Assembly (NCBI GenBank): GCA_045598105.1
Contig: JAZLLK010000028.1
Location: forward strand, 6,955 to 70,954
Length of the DNA: 64,000 nt
DNA from: UBA1205 sp045598105
GTDB taxonomy: Bacteria > Bacteroidota > Bacteroidia > Bacteroidales > WCHB1-69
Direction of reading: 5' to 3'
The notes under the pieces were generated by a model. The model worked only from the letters and a program-made list of their open reading frames with translations, was not told where the DNA came from and made no database searches. Each line of letters begins with the position of its first letter. Within the stretch, counting starts at the first letter, position 1. This document shows, piece by piece, positions 8,303 to 17,789 of the stretch. Made by a program: the position numbers and the translations under genes.

Positions 8303-9609
8303 TATAAATTCTTTATGGCCTGCTGTATTTGCTCGTATTTATCTTCATAGCCGGGCTTACGTAACAATATGAACATATTATTTTTATAAGCTTCTACTCC
8401 CGGCTGGTTAAAAGGATTCACTTTTAACATATAAGCACTTAATCCGCACGCGTATTCAAAAAAGTAAATAAGCTGCCCCAAATGATACTCATCCAAACGC
8501 TCTATTTCTATTTTCAATGTAGGCACCCCTCCCTGCTCATGTGCCAATATGGTTCCATTTTCGGCTTCCTTATTAATGCTTTCTAAGGCCTTACCGGCCA
8601 AAAAATTAAGGCCATCAAGGTTGGCTTCATCATACGGAACTTCACATAGAGTATTGGCATGTTGCAAACTGAGGAAAGTTTCAAAAAACAATCGCTGCCC
8701 CTCCTGCATATATTGCCCCATGGAATGCAAATCAGTAGTATAGAGTAATCCGGTAGGAAACAAGCCCTTGTTCTCCTTGCCTTCACTTTCTCCATATAGC
8801 TGCTTCCACCATTCTATAAAATAGTAAAAACGGGAATCAAATGAAGCCATTACCTCTATTACCTTGCCCTGCTGTAAAAAATAATTACGTATGGCAGCAT
8901 ATTGTAAAGCCATATTATTATCATCCAACTGACTAAGGCTATGCTCCATATCTATGGCTCCCTGCACCAAAGCATGTATATCACAGCCGGCCACGGCTAT
9001 GGGCAATAGCCCTACTGGTGTAAGCACCGAATATCGCCCGCCTACATTATCGGGTATTACAAATGTATCATACCCTTCGGTATCAGCCAAAATCTTTAGG
9101 GCTCCTTTTTTAGCATCGGTAATGCACACTATACGGTCCTTAGCACCCTGCTTACCATATTTGGCTTCACAATGCTGCTTCAGCAAACGAAAAGCCACGG
9201 CAGGCTCGGTAGTAGTACCGCTTTTGGATATTACTATTACGGCATAATCCTCCTTTTCGGCCTTTTGCATTAAGGCATGCATATAGTCCTGTGACAACTG
9301 ATGCCCCGCATACACTATTTCAGGCGTGGCCTCACTCAACTCACCACGTAAAGCACTTATTACCGCTCTGGCACCTAAATAAGAACCGCCTATGCCTGTA
9401 ACTATTACCGTGTGAGCAATGGCACGCAACCTGTCTGCTACCCGCTTTATATCAGCATACTGCTGCAAACTTATTTCCTGCGGCAAAGTAAGCCACCCCA
9501 AAAAATTATTACCGGAAGCATCTTTACGTACTAAATGTAAAGCTTCTTCCTTATTGCAGCTGGCCATGGCCATTTGCCGCACATCACTACTACATTTTAA
9601 TGATATCAT
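8302..9609 (-). CDS. pgi: Glucose-6-phosphate isomerase
   Basis: 435 residues, the shorter length typical of Gram-positive and Bacteroidota isomerases. Signature blocks are VTGIGGSYLGARAV, VISKSGTTTEPAVAF in the sugar isomerase domain, GGRYSVLTPVGLLP and EWWKQLYGESEGK, which includes the catalytic glutamate region. The enzyme interconverts glucose 6-phosphate and fructose 6-phosphate in the cytoplasm. The gene overlaps agmatinase by one base. Confidence 0.97.
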   Translation of the reverse strand: MISLKCSSDVRQMAMASCNKEEALHLVRKDASGNNFLGWLTLPQEISLQQYADIKRVADRLRAIAHTVIVTGIGGSYLGARAVISALRGELSEATPEIVYAGHQLSQDYMHALMQKAEKEDYAVIVISKSGTTTEPAVAFRLLKQHCEAKYGKQGAKDRIVCITDAKKGALKILADTEGYDTFVIPDNVGGRYSVLTPVGLLPIAVAGCDIHALVQGAIDMEHSLSQLDDNNMALQYAAIRNYFLQQGKVIEVMASFDSRFYYFIEWWKQLYGESEGKENKGLFPTGLLYTTDLHSMGQYMQEGQRLFFETFLSLQHANTLCEVPYDEANLDGLNFLAGKALESINKEAENGTILAHEQGGVPTLKIEIERLDEYHLGQLIYFFEYACGLSAYMLKVNPFNQPGVEAYKNNMFILLRKPGYEDKYEQIQQAIKNL

Positions 9610-9625
9610 ATAGCCTATATTAAGT

Positions 9626-9665
9626 AAAAAAAATGGAGGTTGAACTTATTTTTCCAACCTCCATT
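9626..9665 (-). terminator. Terminator of the Skp-like chaperone gene
   Basis: An 11-bp perfect stem (9632-9642 with 9655-9665) is followed on the minus strand by a T tract (A run at 9626-9633 on the plus strand). It lies between the Skp-like gene and pgi. Confidence 0.85.
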
Positions 9666-9692
9666 AAGTTCATTCATATTACTGCGTGAATA

Positions 9693-10208
9693 CTATTTAA
9701 TGCCTATTTTCTTTTTTACGGCTTCAAATATATTATCACTTTCTTCCTGATAGAGCAATACACCCAATGATGAATCAAATACGTAGGTATAACCCAATTC
9801 CTTAGCCACTTCAGCTATGGCAGCCTTAGCTCTGTCTATAATAGGGGTAAGCACCTGCTCCTGCTTTTGCTGCAAATCCTCTTGGGCAGTGCCTTCAAAA
9901 GTTTTAATTCTGGACTCCAAATCCTGCAATTCTTTTACTTTTACCTGTTGCAAACTTTGACTCATAGTAGCCTGCTTGTCTTGAAAATCCATGGCCTTCT
10001 TTTCATATTCGGCATACATGGTTTTCAACTCGTCTTGCAACTGTGCACTATAATCTTCCAATACCTTTTGCGCGGTATCTATACCGGGCATTATCTTCAT
10101 TAACTCAGCCGAGTTAATGTGGGCTAATTTAAGTTTGGCTTGTCCTTGAGCGTTTAAACCTAAGAAAAACAACGCTATAAATGTTACTACAAATGCTAAT
10201 TTTTTCAT
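9693..10208 (-). CDS. OmpH/Skp family periplasmic chaperone
   Basis: 171 residues with a signal peptide ending near LNAQGQA. The sequence LKLAHINSAELMKIMPGIDTA follows, and then a long coiled-coil region rich in Gln and Lys. The C-terminal strand region has YTYVFDSSLGVLLY. Skp-type chaperones hold unfolded outer membrane proteins in the periplasm. Here the gene stands alone with its own promoter and terminator; the bamA neighbours usual in Bacteroidota are not seen. Confidence 0.9.
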   Translation of the reverse strand: MKKLAFVVTFIALFFLGLNAQGQAKLKLAHINSAELMKIMPGIDTAQKVLEDYSAQLQDELKTMYAEYEKKAMDFQDKQATMSQSLQQVKVKELQDLESRIKTFEGTAQEDLQQKQEQVLTPIIDRAKAAIAEVAKELGYTYVFDSSLGVLLYQEESDNIFEAVKKKIGIK

Positions 10209-10233
10209 TTTGTTATACTATTTTTAAAGGTTA

Positions 10234-10241
10234 CAAAGATA
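10234..10241 (-). promoter_or_regulatory. -7 promoter element of the Skp-like gene
   Basis: TATCTTTG on the minus strand fits TAnnTTTG and sits 25 bases before the start codon. A possible TTTG (10265-10268) lies slightly too far upstream (23 bases). Confidence 0.6.
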
Positions 10242-10276
10242 CAATTATTTTCAATCGGTTTGAACAAAAAAGCCAC

Positions 10277-10307
10277 AAAAAAGATACATGTATGCCAAAA
10301 CATACAT
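10277..10307 (-). terminator. Weak terminator after recF
   Basis: A 7-bp AT-rich stem (ATGTATG at 10288-10294, CATACAT at 10301-10307) is followed on the minus strand by a T-rich run. It lies about 55 bases past the recF stop and could end the rbfA-lolE-apbE-recF transcript. Confidence 0.35.
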
Positions 10308-10360
10308 TGTCATCGGCCTTTTTATTCTTCACTATTTTGTTTTTGAATACTACTCTTTAT

Positions 10361-11455
10361 TTATTTACCTCCTATATGTATAAGTTTAAATGCTATATTA
10401 TTTTCTCTAAATAACTGTATTACACGTTCTTTATTAGTGTCCGTAATAAACACCTGCCCAAAACTGTTACCGGCCACCATTTTTATTAATTCCGCTATGC
10501 GATGCTCATCTAATTTATCAAACACATCATCCAACAGCAGCAACGGCAACTTGCCCGTGGCCAGCGTAAGCAGTTCAAACTGGGCCAACTTAAGTGCTAT
10601 TAAAAAGGATTTTTGCTGCCCTTGAGAGCAAAAACGCTTCATAGGATGACCGTCCATGTCAAATTTATAGTCATCCTTATGCACACCCGCTGACGTATGC
10701 TGACTATAATAATCCTTTTCATAATTCTGAATCAAAAGTTGTGCCATACTGCATTGCTGTAAGCCGGAACTGTATTCCACACTCACCTTTTCCCTGCACA
10801 TGGATATAATAGAAAAGTATTTTTCTATGATGGGCATCATTACCTGTACAAATTCGGTTCGCTTATCATATATGTAGCCGGCCAATGCTGTAAGCCGCTC
10901 ATCCCACAGCTGCAGGGCGGCCGTATCAGGAGCCTTGTTCTCATACTGCTGCTTAAGCAATGCATTACGCTGGCTAAGTACGCGATTATACGCTATAAGC
11001 TTATCTAAATATATTTTATCATATTGTGATATAATGCTGTCAAAATACTTTCTACGCACGTCGGCTATGCCGTTAATATAGTCGGTATCATAAGGGGATA
11101 CCATTACCGTGGGCAGCAACCCTATATGCTCCGACAAGCGATCATACTCTTTTTGATTATATTTAAATATTTTTCTTTTACCATCCTGCTGCACGCAGGT
11201 AAGCTTTTGTGTACCATCCACACCATCCAAACAGCATTGACCTATTATGGAAAAAAAATCGGTTCCGCAGCGTATATGCTGCATATCAGAGCTGCTAAAA
11301 TAGCTCTTGGTCATAGACAAATAGTATATGGCGTCCAATAAGTTGGTTTTACCCACCCCATTGAGCCCTACTATACAATTTACGCCCGATGAAAACTCAT
11401 ATTGTTCATCTTCGTAATTCTTAAAATTAATAAGGTGTATGTTTTCTATATACAT
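10361..11455 (-). CDS. recF: DNA replication and repair protein RecF
   Basis: 364 residues with the SMC-like ATPase layout: the N-terminal strand MYIENIHLINFKNYEDEQYEF, Walker A GLNGVGKTNLLDAIYYL, the ABC signature-like SQGQQKSFLIALKLAQ, and Walker B LLLLDDVFDKLD. RecF loads RecA at single-strand gaps together with RecO and RecR. It is the last gene of an overlapping four-gene operon and shares one base with apbE. It is not next to dnaA or dnaN. Confidence 0.96.
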   Translation of the reverse strand: MYIENIHLINFKNYEDEQYEFSSGVNCIVGLNGVGKTNLLDAIYYLSMTKSYFSSSDMQHIRCGTDFFSIIGQCCLDGVDGTQKLTCVQQDGKRKIFKYNQKEYDRLSEHIGLLPTVMVSPYDTDYINGIADVRRKYFDSIISQYDKIYLDKLIAYNRVLSQRNALLKQQYENKAPDTAALQLWDERLTALAGYIYDKRTEFVQVMMPIIEKYFSIISMCREKVSVEYSSGLQQCSMAQLLIQNYEKDYYSQHTSAGVHKDDYKFDMDGHPMKRFCSQGQQKSFLIALKLAQFELLTLATGKLPLLLLDDVFDKLDEHRIAELIKMVAGNSFGQVFITDTNKERVIQLFRENNIAFKLIHIGGK

Positions 11456-12459
11456 TATGGTTCGTTTAACAATTGTTGCATGCCCGGACTGGCATACACT
11501 TTATATTCTCCGTTTTCACTATATATCATATATACCTCTATGTCATTATGATCCTGTACATACTGCATGGCAGCATCCAGCCCCATTACCATGAATGCCG
11601 TAGCATAAGCATCGGCATAAACAGCCTTAGCATGTAACACTACCACACTCAGTAGCGACTGCTGCAAAGGGTAGCCCGTAAGCGGATTAATTATATGGCT
11701 GTATTTTTCGCCTCCATGCTCCTGATATTTTCTATAGTTGCCCGAAGTTACCAAGGAGGCATTCCGCAATGGCAATGAAGCCATAAGCTGCGTATTACTG
11801 TCAGTAGGCTCTTCTATACCCACCAGCCATTCACCACCGGGCTTTTGTCCATGAGCCCTCACCTCTCCGCCTATGTCCACTATAAAATTATCTACGCCCT
11901 GTTTCATTAAATATTCGGATACTTTATCAACCGAATAGCCTTGAGCTATAGCGTTCATATCCAGCTGCATATTATCATTTTCCTTATTCAGCCTTCCGTT
12001 ATGCACACTCACCTTCTGCCAGCCTGTCAGCTGCAACAAACTGTCAATAAGCAGGCTGTCGGGTTCAACCTTGCTTTTTTGGGGTCCAAAGCCCCATGCC
12101 TTAATAAGCGGCGACACCGTAATGTCAAACTTTCCGTCCGTAACACGGCTTACATATTGTGATATATTAAATAATTGTATAAAATCGTCATTCAATACTA
12201 CCATAGTATCACCGGCATTGAGCCGGGATATAACAGAGCCCTCATTATACACCGAAGCCGTATAATCAAATGCGGTAAGCAGGCTGTCAATATCAGAAGT
12301 AAAATCCCTACCCAAACTGTCAAAATACTTTACATTATAATAGCTACCCTGTGCAAATCCGGTAATAGTATGCATTTCATACTTATGGCTACAAGCCGCA
12401 AACGCCCACACCATCAATATAACACCTGTCGCACACTTTATATTGTTATAAATCCACAT
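11455..12459 (-). CDS. apbE: FAD:protein FMN transferase (ApbE lipoprotein)
   Basis: 334 residues. The N terminus has a hydrophobic segment and a lipobox AAC, so this is a lipoprotein facing the periplasm. ApbE motifs are present: LDMNAIAQGYSVDKVSEYL, VDIGGEVRAHG, YSHIINPLTGYP and the metal site AVYADAYATAFMVMG. The enzyme attaches FMN to a threonine of target proteins such as Nqr/Rnf subunits, none of which are in the window. It overlaps lolE by 14 bases and recF by one. Confidence 0.94.
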   Translation of the reverse strand: MWIYNNIKCATGVILMVWAFAACSHKYEMHTITGFAQGSYYNVKYFDSLGRDFTSDIDSLLTAFDYTASVYNEGSVISRLNAGDTMVVLNDDFIQLFNISQYVSRVTDGKFDITVSPLIKAWGFGPQKSKVEPDSLLIDSLLQLTGWQKVSVHNGRLNKENDNMQLDMNAIAQGYSVDKVSEYLMKQGVDNFIVDIGGEVRAHGQKPGGEWLVGIEEPTDSNTQLMASLPLRNASLVTSGNYRKYQEHGGEKYSHIINPLTGYPLQQSLLSVVVLHAKAVYADAYATAFMVMGLDAAMQYVQDHNDIEVYMIYSENGEYKVYASPGMQQLLNEP

Positions 12460-13669
12460 GATCAGATACCGATAATTTTTTAGTAGGCCAATACACGGCG
12501 GGAAAGGTGAGCGCCAGCACCACCAATAATATCATAAGCACATCCCACACGCGTATTTCCACAGGATAGGCTTCCAGCAAATAATGACCGTCACCAAAGG
12601 TGATAAGGCCGAATTTATACTGCAAAAAACAAAATATAAAGCCCAAAACCATGCCTATGAGCATACCTATGCCCGATATAAGCATGCCTTCATGCAAAAA
12701 TATTTTCTTTAGCATGCGGTTATCGGCCCCCATAGCATAAAACACTTTCACCTCCGCCTTTTTTTCCAATATAAGTATAGCCATCATACCCATCATATTA
12801 AAGGCCGCTATGAGCAATATAAACGATAATATGGCATATATACTCCATTTTTCCGACTGCATAACCTTATACAGGTCCTCTTCCTGCTGATAGGTATTGC
12901 GTATATAAAACTGATGTCCATATTGTTTTTGTAATTGTTTTTGTACCTTGTGTATAGCGGAAGGCTCACACTTTATTTCTATGGCAGTGTATGCATTATC
13001 ATAATATAACAACTGACGGGCAAACCACATAGGCACCAATACATATTGTGCATCATTATCGGTATAGGTATAGAATACGCCGGCAGGCAGTATTACCTGC
13101 GAATTCAAAGCCGACATTCCGGCCGTGGCACGTATTTTTTTTGTACGATCAGGATAATATACCTTCATTATATTATTAGCATTACCTGAAGCGTCCACAT
13201 TAAGGCGATAGGCTATTTCACCACCCACTATAGCAAAGGGAACATCGGGTGTGCCCATATAGAATTGACCCTGTTTTACTATAGTATCCATGCTGTTTAT
13301 TTTATAATAGTCGGGACGCACACCCTTTAGCTGAGCTATTACCTGCCTGTCATTGTGCACCCATACGGCTACATCACTAAGCACCTCGGAGCAGTATAGT
13401 ACATTGTCCATACGCTCTATATCAGCCACATTTACCGCATCGGCAGTAAATGTTTTACCCTCTCGGGGCACCATTTGTATATCAGGATTAAAGGAATTCA
13501 CGGCAGAGGATACAAAATTTTGCAAGCCGTTGAATATAGAAAGCACTATGAGTAATGCACCCGTAGCCACAGCTATACCCACCAATGACACTATAGAAAT
13601 GAAATTGATGATATTGTGTGATTTTTTGGCAAATAAATACCTTGTGGCTATGAGGCGATATACGTTCAC
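12446..13669 (-). CDS. LolC/LolE-type ABC transporter permease
   Basis: 407 residues starting at a GTG (13667-13669). The N terminus RYLFAKKSHNIINFISIVSLVGIAVATGALLIVLSIFNGL is the typical first helix of LolE-like permeases. A large periplasmic domain follows, and then three helices of the FtsX fold with FKLMGM-like FNMMGMMAILILEKKAEVKVFYAMGA. The family extracts lipoproteins from the inner membrane together with a LolD ATPase, which is not in the window. The four-base overlap with rbfA supports the GTG start. Confidence 0.88.
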   Translation of the reverse strand: MNVYRLIATRYLFAKKSHNIINFISIVSLVGIAVATGALLIVLSIFNGLQNFVSSAVNSFNPDIQMVPREGKTFTADAVNVADIERMDNVLYCSEVLSDVAVWVHNDRQVIAQLKGVRPDYYKINSMDTIVKQGQFYMGTPDVPFAIVGGEIAYRLNVDASGNANNIMKVYYPDRTKKIRATAGMSALNSQVILPAGVFYTYTDNDAQYVLVPMWFARQLLYYDNAYTAIEIKCEPSAIHKVQKQLQKQYGHQFYIRNTYQQEEDLYKVMQSEKWSIYAILSFILLIAAFNMMGMMAILILEKKAEVKVFYAMGADNRMLKKIFLHEGMLISGIGMLIGMVLGFIFCFLQYKFGLITFGDGHYLLEAYPVEIRVWDVLMILLVVLALTFPAVYWPTKKLSVSDHVDL

Positions 13670-14004
13670 TTTTTAAGCAGATTATCTATGTTTTCCAAAT
13701 AATCCAGGGTATCATCATATATAAAATTTAATTCGGGTATTACCCGCATTTGATTTTTTATACGCTGCCCCAACTTAAAACGTATTTCCTTATTATTATG
13801 CTCCACTATGGCAAATACGGCCTTTTTATCTTTAGTGGCATATATACTCAAATACACTCTGGCATAAGAGCAGTCACGACTTATTTCCACTCTGGTTACC
13901 GTAACCATGGCGGTTCCGTATATATTACGACCCTCTACCTGCAGCACGTCAGAAAGTTCCTTTTGCAGCAACTTGGATATTTTTTGTTGTCTTGTAGTTT
14001 CCAT
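13666..14004 (-). CDS. rbfA: Ribosome-binding factor A
   Basis: 112 residues: a type II KH domain with the N-terminal TTRQQKISKLLQKELSDVLQ, the central SRDCSYARVYLSIYA and the closing PELNFIYDDTLDYLENID. RbfA binds the free 30S subunit and helps mature the 16S rRNA 5' end. It is the first gene of the rbfA-lolE-apbE-recF group, and its stop overlaps the lolE GTG. Confidence 0.95.
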   Translation of the reverse strand: METTRQQKISKLLQKELSDVLQVEGRNIYGTAMVTVTRVEISRDCSYARVYLSIYATKDKKAVFAIVEHNNKEIRFKLGQRIKNQMRVIPELNFIYDDTLDYLENIDNLLKK

Positions 14005-14082
14005 ATACTATTATAATTTGCTTATAACCGGCTATAAAATATAATAACGTAAGGCTCATGCCTTTTATTGTGCGTACAGCAC

Positions 14083-14117
14083 AAAAAAAAGGGCACATGA
14101 ACTTCCATGTACCCTTT
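14083..14117 (-). terminator. Terminator of the 2-oxoacid:ferredoxin oxidoreductase operon
   Basis: An 11-bp stem with one mismatch (14088-14099 with 14106-14117) is followed by a run of eight T on the minus strand. It lies 32 bases after the gamma subunit stop. Confidence 0.8.
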
Positions 14118-14148
14118 AATTATTACACTGTTTTTTTAATATAGAATA

Positions 14149-14700
14149 TTAAAGAGTGTGATAAGGTTGAATTAAACCTTTACCTGTTTCTATAGCTGCT
14201 TCGTTATCAGGTATAAGTTTGTGGTGACGCTCGGGTAATGATTTTTCCAAACCCTTGTGAATAAATTCGGGAGCTACTATGGGTTTCAATTTTAAGAAAC
14301 CACCCAAAACCACCATGTTAAATACTTTTGCTATACCCAATTCCTGAGCTTTAGCGGTAGCTTCTATTTGATAAATATTGATATCCTTACGGGTAGGATG
14401 ATGAGTAATACCATTGGGGTCATATATTAATAACCCGCCGGGCTTTACACTATGTTCAAATTTATCTAATGATTGTTGGTTCAATATAATAGCGGTATCA
14501 AATTGGTTAATAATAGGAGAACTGATACGTTCGTCACTTATAATAACCGAAACATTAGCGGTACCACCACGCATTTCAGGACCATAAGAAGGCATCCAGC
14601 TAACTTCTTTATCTTGCATTACGCCGGAGTAAGCAAGGATTTTACCCATAGAAAGTACACCCTGACCTCCAAAGCCTGCTATAATTATTTCTTCTGTCAT
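14149..14700 (-). CDS. korC: 2-oxoacid:ferredoxin oxidoreductase, gamma subunit
   Basis: 183 residues of the POR/KOR gamma fold, opening with IIAGFGGQGVLSMGKILAYSGV and including SWMPSYGPEMRGGTANVSVI, both typical of KorC/VorC. It is the last gene of a delta-alpha-beta-gamma operon. The complex decarboxylates a 2-oxoacid to the acyl-CoA and reduces ferredoxin. The substrate (2-oxoglutarate or branched-chain 2-oxoacids) cannot be fixed from sequence alone; the symbol follows the KOR convention. Confidence 0.9.
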   Translation of the reverse strand: MTEEIIIAGFGGQGVLSMGKILAYSGVMQDKEVSWMPSYGPEMRGGTANVSVIISDERISSPIINQFDTAIILNQQSLDKFEHSVKPGGLLIYDPNGITHHPTRKDINIYQIEATAKAQELGIAKVFNMVVLGGFLKLKPIVAPEFIHKGLEKSLPERHHKLIPDNEAAIETGKGLIQPYHTL

Positions 14701-14721
14701 GATTTTACTAATTTAAATTAT

Positions 14722-15549
14722 TTATTTAACTACAGTTAAAGGATGGTCAACCACTACACGGTTCAAATCTATACCGTCCACTATTTTACCGTCTACTTTT
14801 ATGTCACCTATAGGATAGTTAGGGAACATATTTTCTTCCATCCATTGATTAGCTTGCACCGGAGTCATTTTCCAACCTGAATTACATGAAGATACTATTT
14901 CTACAAAAGAAAGACCTTTTTGCAATTTTTGGTTTTCAAAAGCCTGCTTAACAGCTGCTTTAGCTTTACGTACTGCAGCAGGGGTATGCACACTCTGACG
15001 GGTTACATAATAAGTACCCGGTAAAGTGGAAATAAGCTCGGTAATACGTAACGGATAACCATTCAAAGCTACATTACGGCCATAAGGTGTGGTAGCTGAT
15101 TTCATACCCACCAGGGTAGTAGGAGCCATTTGACCACCGGTCATACCGTATATACCGTTATTAATAAATATCATGGTGATATTTTCACCACGGTTACAAG
15201 CATGTATGGTTTCAGCTGTACCTATGGCGGCCAAGTCACCATCTCCCTGATAGGTAAATACAAAACGATCAGGGTTTAAACGCTTTGCTGCTGTTGCCAA
15301 TGCAGGTGCACGACCGTGTGCTGCTTCCTGAAAGTCAACATCAAAATAATTGTATGCCAATACGGAGCATCCTACAGGAGCTATACCTATGGTTTTATCC
15401 TGAATGCCAAGTTCATCTATTACTTCGGCAACTATACGATGTGCTGTACCGTGTCCGCAACCGGGGCAGTAGTGCATAATAGCATCAGTAAGCACTTTTG
15501 TTTTGGTATAAACCAAATTTTCGGGTTTTACTATATCTAAATTTGCCAT
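14722..15549 (-). CDS. korB: 2-oxoacid:ferredoxin oxidoreductase, beta (TPP-binding) subunit
   Basis: 275 residues. YCPGCGHGTAHRIV is the start typical of KorB/VorA, and the thiamine diphosphate site is GDGDLAAIG followed by FINNGIYGMTGGQMAPTT. The protein binds TPP and carries the active site with the alpha subunit. It lies eight bases after alpha and 21 before gamma. Confidence 0.93.
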   Translation of the reverse strand: MANLDIVKPENLVYTKTKVLTDAIMHYCPGCGHGTAHRIVAEVIDELGIQDKTIGIAPVGCSVLAYNYFDVDFQEAAHGRAPALATAAKRLNPDRFVFTYQGDGDLAAIGTAETIHACNRGENITMIFINNGIYGMTGGQMAPTTLVGMKSATTPYGRNVALNGYPLRITELISTLPGTYYVTRQSVHTPAAVRKAKAAVKQAFENQKLQKGLSFVEIVSSCNSGWKMTPVQANQWMEENMFPNYPIGDIKVDGKIVDGIDLNRVVVDHPLTVVK

Positions 15550-15557
15550 GATGTGTC

Positions 15558-16640
15558 TTATTTTATAATTTTAGTTTCTAATGCTTCCAATACTTCGGTA
15601 GGAGTAGGAATAATACCGCCAAAACGACCAAAATGCTCAACAGGCAACTTGCATTCGGTAGCCAGTTTTACATCTTCTATCATTTGTCCTGCACTCATTT
15701 CCACAGTTAATATACCTTTCACTCTTTGAGCTACTTCTCTTAACTGCTTGGTAGGGAACGGGAATAATGTGATTAAACGGAATAAACCCACTTTTATACC
15801 TTTTTCACGAGCCATTTGCATAGCCTTCATGGAAATACGTGCTGATGAACCATAAGCTACTATGATATAATCGGCATCTTCGCAATTGAGTGTTTCATAG
15901 CGAACTTCTTTTTCTTCCATTTCTCTATACTTGGCCTGCAATTTATGGTTGAACACTTCCTGCTTGGCTGAATCTAATTCCAAAGAGGTAATAATATTGT
16001 GATTACGACTAGCAGGCTTTCCCCAAGTACCCCAAGGAGCATTCTTTTGACGCTCTTCTTCAGTCCAACGGGGTATATAATCACGGGTGTATAATTTTTC
16101 CATGCACTGACCTATAGCACCATCGGAAAGAATTAATACAGGATTACGATATTTGAATGCAATATCCCATGCGTCAAATACAAAATCATACATTTCCTGA
16201 ACCGATGCAGGTGCCATAGTGTATAACTGATAGTCACCATGCCCACCGCCTTTTACCGACTGAAAATAATCGGATTGTGAAGGCTGAATAGTACCCAAAC
16301 CGGGACCACCACGCATTACATTCACTATTACACAAGGAATTTCAGCTCCTGCCAGGTAGGTTAACCCTTCCTGCATCAAACTGATACCGGGAGATGATGA
16401 AGAAGTAGCTACTTTTTTACCGGTAGCTGCACCACCATACACCATATTGATGGAAGCCATTTCACTTTCTGCTTGAAGAACCGTCATACCGGTAGTTTCC
16501 CAAGGTTTTTCGGCCATTAACGTTTCCATTACTTCTGATTGCGGGGTAATAGGATAGCCAAAATAGCCATCAGTACCGCTGGCAATCATTGCGCGGGCAA
16601 TTGCTTCATTACCCTTCATTAACTTTAATTCTTTTGCCAT
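15558..16640 (-). CDS. korA: 2-oxoacid:ferredoxin oxidoreductase, alpha subunit (VorB/KorA)
   Basis: 360 residues. The pyrimidine-binding domain has YPITPQSEVMETL, and the conserved block is NMVYGGAATGKKVATSSSSPG, with VIVNVMRGGPGLGTIQPSQSD after it. The C-terminal domain has the PPi-type RLITLFPFPTKQLREV. In Bacteroides the closest described annotation is VorB (3-methyl-2-oxobutanoate dehydrogenase). This short alpha subunit without a fused gamma domain fits either VOR or KOR. Confidence 0.93.
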   Translation of the reverse strand: MAKELKLMKGNEAIARAMIASGTDGYFGYPITPQSEVMETLMAEKPWETTGMTVLQAESEMASINMVYGGAATGKKVATSSSSPGISLMQEGLTYLAGAEIPCVIVNVMRGGPGLGTIQPSQSDYFQSVKGGGHGDYQLYTMAPASVQEMYDFVFDAWDIAFKYRNPVLILSDGAIGQCMEKLYTRDYIPRWTEEERQKNAPWGTWGKPASRNHNIITSLELDSAKQEVFNHKLQAKYREMEEKEVRYETLNCEDADYIIVAYGSSARISMKAMQMAREKGIKVGLFRLITLFPFPTKQLREVAQRVKGILTVEMSAGQMIEDVKLATECKLPVEHFGRFGGIIPTPTEVLEALETKIIK

Positions 16641-16663
16641 TTTATGTAACTATTTTACGTTTA

Positions 16664-16876
16664 TTACTTTTCTCTATAGACAGATATTACTCCATCCGGA
16701 CATACTACTGCACAATTTGCGCAGCCTACGCATGCATCACTTTGCATTTCAAGGTAGTTATAACCTTTTCCATTCACTTTTTTGGACAAGCCGATAACGT
16801 TAAGCTTACAAGCAGTAATACAAACGCCACAGCCTTTGCACCTTTCTGTGTCAATTACTAATGTTCCTTTTGCCAT
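16664..16876 (-). CDS. korD: 2-oxoacid:ferredoxin oxidoreductase, delta (2[4Fe-4S]) subunit
   Basis: 70 residues with two CxxCxxCxxxC clusters, CKGCGVCITAC and CVGCANCAVVC, each for one [4Fe-4S] centre. This is the electron-exit subunit of the complex. It leads the operon, 23 bases ahead of alpha. Confidence 0.93.
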   Translation of the reverse strand: MAKGTLVIDTERCKGCGVCITACKLNVIGLSKKVNGKGYNYLEMQSDACVGCANCAVVCPDGVISVYREK

Positions 16877-16932
16877 TATTATCTGATTTTAAGTTTATTA
16901 TATTATTTTCTATATTCAATTATATGTGTTTA

Positions 16933-16967
16933 CGAAATTAGCATTTTTTTACCATATAAACATCAAA
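16933..16967 (-). promoter_or_regulatory. Likely promoter of the korDABC operon
   Basis: On the minus strand TAATTTCG (16933-16940) matches TAnnTTTG with one change. A TTTG lies 23 bases upstream (16964-16967), slightly beyond the usual spacing. It lies within an AT-rich gap between korD and the HAD phosphatase gene. Confidence 0.4.
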
Positions 16968-17097
16968 AAAAAAAGTTTTTTTTCCCTTTTCTTTCCACAC
17001 AACATGTACACACATAATAATCAACACATTACACAAACACCAACACTATTTTTTTATACATTACACCACCTATACACCCTATAAGCGGGAAAAATGC

Positions 17098-17105
17098 TAC
17101 CTTTG
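17098..17105 (+). promoter_or_regulatory. -7 promoter element of the HAD phosphatase gene
   Basis: TACCTTTG fits TAnnTTTG and ends 24 bases before the ATG at 17130. Because it lies downstream of the ATG at 17094, it argues against that longer start. Confidence 0.65.
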
Positions 17106-17129
17106 CATCACAACTATAGCACACATAAT

Positions 17130-17786
17130 ATGGTACAACTTGTAATATTTGACTTAGACGGCACCCTGCTTTACACCTTGGGGGACCTGGCCAATGCCGT
17201 AAACCATGCCCTGCATGCCCAAAACCTGCCCACACACAGTGAAGATGAATACAAATACATGGTAGGTAACGGCATAGAGCAACTTTTGTTACGAGCCACA
17301 CCCGCTCACCTGCACCACAGCCCCGCTATGGAGCATATCCGCCATGACTTTATGGAATACTACTCCGCACACAAGTGTGATACCACCCGACCCTACACCG
17401 ATATACCGATACTGCTACAAACCCTGCAGGAGCAAAGTAAAATGATAGCCGTGGCCTCCAATAAAATACATGAAGCTGCTATTCCTATTATACAGCACTA
17501 CTTTCCCCACATTATATTCAATGCCGTAATAGGGCTTAATGAGCACCGCCACCCCAAGCCTCACCCTCAAATGGTAGAAGAAATACTGCAAATATGCCGT
17601 GTGCCTAAGCAAAATGCACTATACATAGGCGATAGCAATGTAGATATGCTCACCGCCCGCCATGCAGGCCTTACCTCCATAGGTGCCCTGTGGGGCTACC
17701 GTACCAAACAGGAACTTACCGATGCCGGTGCCAACCACATAGCAGCACAGCCACTGGACGTACTGGAATTAATAGCGGAAAAATAA
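17130..17786 (+). CDS. HAD-superfamily phosphatase, phosphoglycolate phosphatase-like
   Basis: 218 residues from the ATG at 17130. HAD motif I is FDLDGTLL with the nucleophile Asp. Motif II is the VASNK region, and motif III/IV is KPHPQ followed by YIGDSNVDMLTARHAG. The cap is helical, as in Gph and PgmB. Such enzymes hydrolyse small phosphate esters, with 2-phosphoglycolate the best guess. The gene is monocistronic and convergent with the OmpA operon, which ends just beyond it. Confidence 0.88.
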   Translation: MVQLVIFDLDGTLLYTLGDLANAVNHALHAQNLPTHSEDEYKYMVGNGIEQLLLRATPAHLHHSPAMEHIRHDFMEYYSAHKCDTTRPYTDIPILLQTLQEQSKMIAVASNKIHEAAIPIIQHYFPHIIFNAVIGLNEHRHPKPHPQMVEEILQICRVPKQNALYIGDSNVDMLTARHAGLTSIGALWGYRTKQELTDAGANHIAAQPLDVLELIAEK

Positions 17787-17789
17787 AAC